NCBI GenBank assembly: GCA_964555735.1
Contig: CAZKTS010000371.1
Span: 1-28,181, forward strand
Length of the DNA stretch: 28,181 nt
Source of the DNA: CAZKTS01 sp964555735
GTDB lineage: Bacteria; Actinomycetota; Acidimicrobiia; IMCC26256; PALSA-555
Reading direction: 5' to 3'
In this document: one piece after another, positions 22,120-28,181 of the stretch
Layout: the number at the start of each line of letters is the position of its first letter
Position numbering within the stretch: the stretch's first letter is position 1
Notes under the pieces: generated by a model
Databases searched by the model: none
What the model was told of the DNA's origin: nothing
The model's input: only the letters and a program-made list of their open reading frames with translations
Translations under genes and position numbers: made by a program

Positions 22120-22947
22120 GTGGACGTCGTCTTGCTGGGCACCGGGTCGCCGCTGCCGGATCCGAACCGAGCCGGCGCGGCGACGCTGGTGCGCGCGGGT
22201 GATGCCACGCTGCTGTTCGACGCGGGGCGCGGGGTGCTCCTTCGGTTGGCCGCGGCCGGTGTCGTCCCGCCGATGCTCACCCAGGTGTTCCTGACCCACC
22301 TCCACAGCGACCACGTGTGCGACTTCAACGACGTCGTCACCACACGGTGGGTCATGTCGCCGGTGCCCACTCCGTTGCCGGTCGTCGGACCGGTCGGAAC
22401 CGCGCGCTTCGTCGAGCGGACCCTCGCGATGCTCGTCGACGACATCGGATGGCGGCGCGACCATCACGACGACCTCAACTGGGACCCCGAGTGCACCGTG
22501 CGTGAGGTCACCGAGGGCGAGGCGTGGGCCTCGGCCGACGGGGCAGTGCGCGTCCTCTGCGGGCCGACCGAGCACAGGCCGGTGCACCCGACCGTCGGGT
22601 TCCGGGTCGAGCACGACGGGAAAGCCGTCGTGATCGCCGGCGACACCGTGCCGTGCGATGGCCTGGCGCGCCTCTGTGCCGGGGCGGACGTCTACGTGCA
22701 GACCGTCGTGAGACCCGACCTGGTCGAGCAGATCCCCGCGCCGCGGCTCCAGGACATCCTCGACTACCACTCCTCGTGCGCGGACGCCGGGCGCACCGCG
22801 GCCGCCGCGGGCGTCGGCACCCTCGTGCTGACCCACCCGGTGCCCCCGCCGGGCCCCGGGACCGAGGACGAGTGGGTCGCCCAGGCGGCCGAGCACTTCG
22901 ACGGCGAGATCGTGCTCGCCGCCGACCTCACCACCGTCTCGGCCTGA
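22120..22947 (+). CDS. MBL-fold hydrolase, RNase Z / arylsulfatase-like
   Basis: This 275-residue metallo-beta-lactamase-fold protein starts at GTG 22120, four bases after the amidohydrolase stop. The opening VVLLGTGSPLPDPNRAGA, the zinc motif H60-L-H62-S-D64-H65 (FLTHLHSDH), H156 in VHPTVGFRV, D175 in IAGDT and H239 in LTHP are the ligand set of the RNase Z/arylsulfatase (AtsA) branch. True tRNase Z has an exosite arm that I do not see, so a small-molecule esterase or sulfatase-type role in the catabolic cluster is more likely. Its TGA directly abuts the stop of the convergent acyl-CoA synthetase gene. Confidence 0.9.
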   Translation: MDVVLLGTGSPLPDPNRAGAATLVRAGDATLLFDAGRGVLLRLAAAGVVPPMLTQVFLTHLHSDHVCDFNDVVTTRWVMSPVPTPLPVVGPVGTARFVERTLAMLVDDIGWRRDHHDDLNWDPECTVREVTEGEAWASADGAVRVLCGPTEHRPVHPTVGFRVEHDGKAVVIAGDTVPCDGLARLCAGADVYVQTVVRPDLVEQIPAPRLQDILDYHSSCADAGRTAAAAGVGTLVLTHPVPPPGPGTEDEWVAQAAEHFDGEIVLAADLTTVSA

Positions 22948-24564
22948 TCACGCCGTGGCGACCTGGGTGGCCCACCCGTAGTCGGCCTTGCCGCTGGGTG
23001 ACCGGCGGACCGTGTCGACGATGTGGAGCTCGCGCGGGATCTTGTAGCCGGCGAGGCGCTCGCGGCAGTGGGTCTGGAGCTCGCCGAGCGTGAGCGTCGC
23101 GCCGGCGGCCGGGGCGGCCACCGCGACGACCCGTTGTCCCCACTGCTCGTCGGGCACACCGACCACCACCGCGTCGGCGACGGCGTCGTGCGCGACGAGC
23201 GCGGCCTCCACCTCCTCCGGGTACACCTTCTCGCCGCCCGTGTTGATGCACATCGACCCCCGGCCCAACAGGTGGATGGTGCCGTCGGCATCGACCCGCG
23301 CCATGTCGCCCGGCAGCGCCCAGCGCTCACCGTCGATCTCCACGAACGTGCGCGCGGTGCGCTCGGGGTCGTTGAAGTAGCCGAGCGGCACGCGGCCCCG
23401 CGTCGCGAGCCGGCCCACCTCGGCGGTGCCGGGCGGGATCGGGCGCAGGCCGTCGTCCACCACGATCGTGTCGGGCTTCGACGCGAACGTGAGCGAGTCG
23501 GACGGTGCGGATTCCTGCGTCACGATCGCGACGGCTTGCGCGGGCGACTCCGACGAGCCGATCGCCTCGAGGATCGTCACCACCGACGGGAGCGCGGCGA
23601 GCAGCCGCTGCTTGACGTCGGCCGAGAGGATCGAGCCGCCCGATCCCACGAGCCGGAGCGACGACGTGTCATGCACGCCGCCATCGGCGTCGAGCGCCGC
23701 GAGCAGCGGGCGCGCGCTGGTGTCTCCGACGAGCGTGAGCATGCCGATGCGCTCACGCTCGATCAGGTCCAGCACCCGCACCATGTCGACGGACCGGTCG
23801 GGGTTGAGCACGAGCGTGCCGCCGCCGAGCAGCGTGCCGAGCGCGCCCCACTGCCCGCTCGCGTGCATCAGCGGCCCGAGCGAGAGCGCAACGAACTCCC
23901 CCGGCCCCGGGTCGTCGGGCGGGAGGAACGCGGTGAGCCGCTGGTTCGGGTTGGCGAGCACCGCCGGACCGATCTCCTCCGCGCGCTCGATCGGCGGTCC
24001 GCCCGGGTTCCCACCGCCGAGCGCGGCGAAGAAGATGTCTTCCTGGCGCCAGACCACGCCCTTGGGCAGCCCGGTCGTACCGCCGGTGTAGAGCACGTAG
24101 TGGTCGTCGGCGGCGCGCGGCGTGAAGGCGCGCGTGGTGGGTGCCGCGGCGAGCGCGCGCTCCAGCTCCTCACCGCGCGTGAGCACGGTCAGCGCCGCTC
24201 CGTCGTGCGTGTGCAATCCCGTCACCACGGTCGCGAGCTCGGCGTCCGCGACCATCGCCACCAGCTCGGCGTTCTCGGTGAGGTACTGGATCTCGTCGCG
24301 CGTGTACCGGTAGTTCACATTGATCGGCACCGCGCGCCGCTTGTAGCAGCCGAGCATCGCCTCGACGTGCTCGACGTCGTTGAACATCGCCAGCCCGACG
24401 TGGCCTCCCACGCCGACCCCTCTCGCGTCGAGCACGTGCGCGAACCGGTTGGCGCGCGCCTCGAGCTCGGCGTAGGTGCGCCGCTTCTCGCCGCAGACGA
24501 CGGCCGTGCGCTCCGGCACGGCATCGGCGACGCACTCGAAGAGGTCGGCGAGGTTGAGCTCCAT
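22948..24564 (-). CDS. AMP-forming acyl-CoA synthetase
   Basis: This 538-residue member of the ANL superfamily activates a carboxylic acid to its CoA thioester through an acyl-AMP. Core motifs are present: YTGGTTGLPKG at 159-169, a GSSES segment near 365, GDMARVD near 434-440, the hinge and GRGSMCINTGGEKVYPEEVE, and the catalytic lysine K526 in PSGKADYG. The INTGGEKVYP motif and length match FadD-type enzymes of actinobacteria that act on sterol side chains, fatty acids or aromatic acids. It starts at ATG 24564, only 30 bases from the divergent Rieske gene start. The frame is open further upstream, but that part is antisense to the Rieske gene and not real. Confidence 0.94.
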   Translation of the reverse strand: MELNLADLFECVADAVPERTAVVCGEKRRTYAELEARANRFAHVLDARGVGVGGHVGLAMFNDVEHVEAMLGCYKRRAVPINVNYRYTRDEIQYLTENAELVAMVADAELATVVTGLHTHDGAALTVLTRGEELERALAAAPTTRAFTPRAADDHYVLYTGGTTGLPKGVVWRQEDIFFAALGGGNPGGPPIERAEEIGPAVLANPNQRLTAFLPPDDPGPGEFVALSLGPLMHASGQWGALGTLLGGGTLVLNPDRSVDMVRVLDLIERERIGMLTLVGDTSARPLLAALDADGGVHDTSSLRLVGSGGSILSADVKQRLLAALPSVVTILEAIGSSESPAQAVAIVTQESAPSDSLTFASKPDTIVVDDGLRPIPPGTAEVGRLATRGRVPLGYFNDPERTARTFVEIDGERWALPGDMARVDADGTIHLLGRGSMCINTGGEKVYPEEVEAALVAHDAVADAVVVGVPDEQWGQRVVAVAAPAAGATLTLGELQTHCRERLAGYKIPRELHIVDTVRRSPSGKADYGWATQVATA

Positions 24565-24575
24565 GGCGGGACGGG

Positions 24576-24585
24576 ACGCTACCGT
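24576..24585. promoter_or_regulatory. Back-to-back -10 elements between acyl-CoA synthetase and Rieske genes
   Basis: The ten bases ACGCTACCGT contain TACCGT (24580-24585) on the plus strand and TAGCGT (24581-24576) on the minus strand. They share one TA step and form an imperfect dyad. The -10 ends are 9 bases from the Rieske ATG (24595) and 11 bases from the synthetase ATG (24564), so both mRNAs would be leaderless or nearly so. That suits the absence of ribosome sites in the 30-base gap. Confidence 0.5.
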
Positions 24586-24594
24586 CGTGACGCG

Positions 24595-25878
24595 ATGGCC
24601 GACGTCGGCGCCGGGGCGCTCATCCCGAAGGACCGCTACCTCTCCCCCGCCTTCGCCGCGCTCGAGCACGAGCGCCTCTGGGCCCGGGTGTGGCAGGTCG
24701 CGTGCCGGGAGGAGGAGCTCACGGCCCCGGGCGACTTCGTGGAGTACCGCATCGGCGAGCAGTCCGTGCTCGTGGTGCGGACGAAGGACGACGACATCCG
24801 CGCCTTTCACAACGCCTGCCTGCATCGGGGCACCCGCCTCGCCGAGGGCGTCGGGAACGCCGGCGAGTGCTTCCGCTGCCCATTCCACGCCTGGCGCTAC
24901 GAGCTCGACGGCCGGCTGCTCGAGGTGGTCGACGCCGACGACTTCGGCGCGTTGCCCGACGATCTGCGTCTCACGCCGGTGCGCGCGGGCACGTGGGGCG
25001 GATTCGTCTTCGTGAACCTCGACGGCGACGCGGAGCCACTCAGCCAGTTCCTCGACCCGTTGCCGGCCCTCCTCGCGCCCTATCGCCTGGAGGACATGCG
25101 CCTGCGCGCGTACCGCTCGACGGTGCTGCCTGCGAACTGGAAGGTCGTGGTCGACGCGTTCAACGAGGCGTATCACGTGCAGGGCACGCACGAGCAGCTG
25201 TTGCCCTGGACCGACGACACGACGATCCAGTACGAGACGCTCGGCAAGCACTCGCACTACGGACGGCTCCCCAACGCGCGGCGCGAGCTGCGCCCGAGCG
25301 CGCGGCTCGGCATCCCACCCGAAGACGTCGACGAGGGCGCGATCCTCGAGGGGATGGTGCTCGGCCTCGGCGGCGCGTTCCTCAAGGACGAGCGCGCGCT
25401 CGTCGCCGAGCTGCGCGCCGACGACAGCATCCCGCCGGGGAAGCTCCTCCCGGTGTTCCAGGAGCGGCGCAAGGAGCTGCTGGCCTCGCGCGGCTTCGAC
25501 GTCTCGGGTTTCACTCCGGACCAGATGACGAGCGCCGACGACGTCTACCTGTTCCCGAACCTCGTCGGCCCGATCTATCCGGGCAGCGCGATCCTGTTCC
25601 GGGTCCGACCCGACGGGGTCAGTGCGGACCGCGCGATCAAGGACACGTGGGTGCTCGAGTGGCCGCGCCCCGACCGCGAGTGGAGGATGCCCGAGCGGCA
25701 CTTCCACGCCGACTGGCGCGAGCACGACTGGGGCGTGATCACGACCCAGGACTACGAGAACATGGCCCGGGTGCAGGACGGCATGAAGTCGGCCGGCTTC
25801 GACGGCCTGCGGCTCAACCCCCGCCAGGAGCAGAACCTCCTGCACATGCACGAGGTCATCGACTCGTACCTGGCCTGA
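24595..25878 (+). CDS. Rieske non-haem iron oxygenase, alpha subunit
   Basis: This 427-residue oxygenase alpha subunit has a Rieske [2Fe-2S] site C75-L-H77 and C95-x-x-H98 with 17 residues between, exactly the CxHx17CxxH pattern. The mononuclear iron site is in FNEAYHVQGTH: E191 precedes ligands H194 and H199, and D386 in QDYENMARVQ is the likely third ligand. Such enzymes hydroxylate aromatic rings or steroids and need an electron-transfer ferredoxin/reductase. None is encoded here, and no beta subunit is seen, so it is probably a homo-oligomer (alpha3) type. Initiation at ATG 24595 is probably leaderless. A GTG-start gene follows after 20 bases. Confidence 0.94.
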   Translation: MADVGAGALIPKDRYLSPAFAALEHERLWARVWQVACREEELTAPGDFVEYRIGEQSVLVVRTKDDDIRAFHNACLHRGTRLAEGVGNAGECFRCPFHAWRYELDGRLLEVVDADDFGALPDDLRLTPVRAGTWGGFVFVNLDGDAEPLSQFLDPLPALLAPYRLEDMRLRAYRSTVLPANWKVVVDAFNEAYHVQGTHEQLLPWTDDTTIQYETLGKHSHYGRLPNARRELRPSARLGIPPEDVDEGAILEGMVLGLGGAFLKDERALVAELRADDSIPPGKLLPVFQERRKELLASRGFDVSGFTPDQMTSADDVYLFPNLVGPIYPGSAILFRVRPDGVSADRAIKDTWVLEWPRPDREWRMPERHFHADWREHDWGVITTQDYENMARVQDGMKSAGFDGLRLNPRQEQNLLHMHEVIDSYLA

Positions 25879-25898
25879 GGGCTGCCAGACTGCCGCCC

Positions 25899-27098
25899 GT
25901 GAGTCAGCCTCTCTCCGCAGATCCCCACACCGGCGACCCGTCGATCGGCCCGCTCGTCCCGGCCGACGAGACGCTGCTGCACCAGGCCGTCGACACCTTC
26001 GCCTCGGTCGGCACGACCGACGTCAACTGGACCGAGAAGCTCTGGCTCCAGGCATGCACGCGCGACGGCGAGGTCCAGGCGTCGTTCGGGCTCGGGAAGT
26101 ACGCGAACCGCAACGTGCTCGACTGCTTCGCCGGCGTGTCACGCGGCACCGCACAGTGGACGGTGCGGGCAAGTCGGGCGCTGCACACCGACCGCGAGCA
26201 CATGGGGGCCGGGCCGATCCGCTACGAGATCGTCGAGCCGCTCTCGGCCGTCCGCATCGTGCTGGAGCCGAGCGACGTGCAGCCGATCGCGTTCGATCTC
26301 ACCGTCACCGGCGTCGTGCCGCCGCGCATGGAGGACCGGGAGCTGCACCGCGACCCCCACGCGGCGCGGGTGATCAACGACGTCGTGCGCTACCACCAGA
26401 CCGGGGTGGCGGACGGTTGGATCGAGGTCGACGGCACCCGGCACGAGATCAGAGGCGACGAGTCGGCCGGCACGCGCGACCACTCGTGGGGGGTTCGCAT
26501 GCAGGTGGGCGCGCCGCTCCCCGACCTCGAGCCGCCGGTGCGGTCACGGAACCCGCAGTCGTTCACGAGCTGGGCGCCGTGGCTGATGGAGCGGGACGAC
26601 GGGTCCCGGTACGCGCTGTTCCACTACTTCATGGAGTCGAACCTGCCGGGGGCTCCGGCGCGCCGGCTGCGCGGCGGGGTGGAGGAGCCCGACGGCTCGG
26701 AGCTGGCGTTCACCGACGTCCGCATGGAGATCAGCGTCGACGACGTCACCCGGCGCTTCCTCGGCGGGGTCATGCACTTCACGACGGCCGACGGTGCGGC
26801 GAGGCCCGTGACGGTGACGCCGGTCCAGCAAGGCACCGGCTTCCACCTCGGCACCGGGCTCTACTTCGGGCTCGACGGCCAGCGCCACGGCATGTGGCGC
26901 GGCGACCTGCACGTCGACGGCGACCACTTCACCGAGTGCGACACCCTCGCGGTCGCACGTCAGATCCACCAGCACCGCGACTGCGTCGTCGTCGTCGACG
27001 ATCCGGTGGGCGGCGGCCGCGGCTGGGGCTCGATCCAGACCATCGCCATCGGGGGCTTCCCCGCCTACGGCACCACCCTCGAGGCGACGTTCATCTAG
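25899..27098 (+). CDS. CrtC/AttH lipocalin-like protein (DUF7064/7065-type)
   Basis: This 399-residue protein starts at GTG 25899, 20 bases after the Rieske stop and therefore probably in the same operon. It is rich in beta-strands and has a D194-H-S-W-G motif in GTRDHSWGVRMQVG. It shows a two-part layout: an N-terminal half ending in DGWIEVDGTRHEI, then a second half with WLMERDDGSRYALFHYF. DHSWG is a hallmark of lipocalin-like proteins related to hydroxyneurosporene synthase (CrtC) and AttH. These occur beside degradation and lipid genes in actinobacteria with poorly known function; a hydratase or hydrophobic-ligand-binding role is possible. No signal peptide is present. The family call is from memory of motifs. 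Confidence 0.72.
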   Translation: MSQPLSADPHTGDPSIGPLVPADETLLHQAVDTFASVGTTDVNWTEKLWLQACTRDGEVQASFGLGKYANRNVLDCFAGVSRGTAQWTVRASRALHTDREHMGAGPIRYEIVEPLSAVRIVLEPSDVQPIAFDLTVTGVVPPRMEDRELHRDPHAARVINDVVRYHQTGVADGWIEVDGTRHEIRGDESAGTRDHSWGVRMQVGAPLPDLEPPVRSRNPQSFTSWAPWLMERDDGSRYALFHYFMESNLPGAPARRLRGGVEEPDGSELAFTDVRMEISVDDVTRRFLGGVMHFTTADGAARPVTVTPVQQGTGFHLGTGLYFGLDGQRHGMWRGDLHVDGDHFTECDTLAVARQIHQHRDCVVVVDDPVGGGRGWGSIQTIAIGGFPAYGTTLEATFI

Positions 27099-27104
27099 CC
27101 AGGA

Positions 27105-28181
27105 CTAGCCCCGGGTGAAGGCCGGCGAGTTGTGGCCGTCGGGGACGGTGGCGAGGGGCTCGGCGACCTGCTCCACGGTCGGGCCGACCCGCTCGGCGAT
27201 CGGAGCGAGCGCGACGGGGTCGAAGCCGTAGACCGCGGCGCAGTTCTCGGTGACGACCTGGCGCACCTCGGCCGGCTCCCACTCGGCGAACGCGCGGCGG
27301 AGCCCGGCTGTCGTGTACGGGTACGTGCTCTCGTCGTGGGGGTAGTCGCTCCCCCACATCACGCGGTCGAGGCCGACGGTGCGCATCGCGCGCGCCTCGG
27401 TGGGGTTCGGGAACGACACGCCGACGTAGCAGTTGCGCGAGAAGTACTCGCTCGGCTTCATCGCCATCTTGGCCGAGTCGTCGTACTTGATCTCCCCGAT
27501 GCGGCCCGACTGCATCTGCGCGTGGAACGTGTCGAGCATCTGGAGCACCGACGGGATCCACGCGCAGCCCTGCTCGGTCATCACGAACTTGAGGCCGGGG
27601 AACCGCTCGAAGACCCCGCCGACGATCAGGTGCGTCAGCGGCCGGTGGGAGAACCACGACGTCTCGGCGATCCACAGGGTCATCGCGAACGGGAACTTGC
27701 CGTAGTCGGGTGACCCTTGTCCCGAGTGGTGGGTGATCGGCAGGTCGAGCTCCTCGCACGCACGCCAGACCGGGTCGAGCACCGGGTCGTAGAGCGGCGG
27801 GATGTGCGTCGCGTCGTCGGGACGGCCCGGGAGGAGCACCCCACCGCGGAGCCCGTGCTCCGCGATCCAGCGGATGTCCTCGACCGCGTCGTCGACGTCG
27901 TTCAGGAAGATCTGCCCGACGCCGGCGCGTCGCTCGGGCGCGTTCGCACAGAAGTCGGCGAGCCACCGGTTGTGAGCCCGGATGCCGGCGAGCCGCAGCT
28001 CGTACTGCTCGGGCGTGGGCGGCCGGGCGATCACGGCGCCGGTCGGGAAGAACGGCGGGACCGTGTTCGGGAAGATGACCTCGCCCGCGACGCCGTCGGC
28101 GTCCTGTTGCGAGTTGCGCATCTCGTCGTCCCAGTTGCGGAGCCGGCGCTGGTCGCCGAGGTCGCTGAACGGGTTCTTGTA
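27105..28181 (-). CDS. Amidohydrolase_2 family hydrolase, 5' end beyond right edge
   Basis: The visible 358 residues lack the true N-terminus. An in-frame ATG at 28121 exists, but 20 more codons upstream stay open to the window edge and read as conserved family sequence (FSDLGDQRRLRNWDDEM), so the gene continues outside. ADGVAGEVIFPNTVPPFF, ITHHSGQG with a metal-site His, FVMTEQGCAWIPSVLQMLD, KPSEYFSRNCYVG and MWGSDYPHDES with the likely metal-binding Asp are typical. It shares the SDYPH motif with the amidohydrolase at 20958-22115. The stop is six bases from the convergent CrtC-like gene stop. It probably hydrolyses a cyclic intermediate of the same pathway; the substrate is unknown. Confidence 0.92.
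   Translation of the reverse strand, partial: YKNPFSDLGDQRRLRNWDDEMRNSQQDADGVAGEVIFPNTVPPFFPTGAVIARPPTPEQYELRLAGIRAHNRWLADFCANAPERRAGVGQIFLNDVDDAVEDIRWIAEHGLRGGVLLPGRPDDATHIPPLYDPVLDPVWRACEELDLPITHHSGQGSPDYGKFPFAMTLWIAETSWFSHRPLTHLIVGGVFERFPGLKFVMTEQGCAWIPSVLQMLDTFHAQMQSGRIGEIKYDDSAKMAMKPSEYFSRNCYVGVSFPNPTEARAMRTVGLDRVMWGSDYPHDESTYPYTTAGLRRAFAEWEPAEVRQVVTENCAAVYGFDPVALAPIAERVGPTVEQVAEPLATVPDGHNSPAFTRG

Noticed and set aside
22120..22947. Calling the MBL protein a true tRNase Z
   Set aside because: Zinc ligands fit, but the flexible exosite arm is not seen and the gene is coupled to a catabolic amidohydrolase.
24565..25851. Upstream extension of the acyl-CoA synthetase frame
   Set aside because: It is antisense to the Rieske gene, and the family N-terminus begins at 24564.
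28119..28121. ATG as the start of the right-edge amidohydrolase
   Set aside because: The frame stays open to the edge with family-like sequence upstream, so this Met is internal.
1..28181. Mobile elements, CRISPR arrays, phage genes
   Set aside because: I found no transposase, integrase, spaced direct repeats or phage-type protein. The DUF222-HNH gene resembles 13E12 repeats, but flanking attachment sites are not visible.

Overview
This is a high-GC, densely packed bacterial chromosome segment. No gap between genes reaches 300 bases. Codon use, GTG starts, GTGA stop/start overlaps, a DUF222/HNH (13E12-type) endonuclease, a DrrAB-type exporter and many SDR, Amidohydrolase_2 and Rieske genes point to an actinobacterium. 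An Acidimicrobiia-like lineage is my best guess, but it is inference. I see no insertion sequence, phage gene, CRISPR array or rRNA.

Left part (1-4945): a two-gene ABC-2 exporter runs leftward off the window. It is divergent from a two-gene operon encoding a TerB-like/Coq4 fusion and a small ferredoxin-fold-type protein. A DUF222-HNH endonuclease and a DoxX membrane protein follow. Centre-left (5045-7885): a tRNA-Val(GAC), an exported Tat/lipoprotein-type intradiol dioxygenase, and a glutaminase fused to STAS and cyclic-nucleotide-binding domains.

Middle (7988-14912): a leftward run of a two-FtsX-domain permease, a small basic-tailed membrane protein and two tandem BcsA-like glycosyltransferases with PilZ domains. 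This looks like a c-di-GMP-responsive surface polysaccharide locus with no recognisable BcsB or BcsZ. An SDR and an exported CAP/SCP protein point the other way.

Right part (16484-28181): a leftward operon of a membrane-anchored esterase, cysD, cysN, cysC and a small membrane protein makes APS and PAPS. Next comes a catabolic-looking cluster: an Amidohydrolase_2 enzyme plus an RNase Z-like MBL hydrolase, an acyl-CoA synthetase divergent from a Rieske oxygenase alpha subunit, a CrtC/AttH-like protein, and a second Amidohydrolase_2 enzyme cut by the right edge. Together these could oxygenate, hydrolyse and CoA-activate a cyclic or aromatic substrate. The substrate is not evident.

The most interesting signals are: (1) the TerB-Coq4 fusion with a complete HDxxHx11E metal motif; (2) two divergent promoters in which back-to-back -10 hexamers share a single TA step; (3) a set of perfect or near-perfect palindromes placed at gene boundaries; and (4) the tandem BcsA-PilZ pair.
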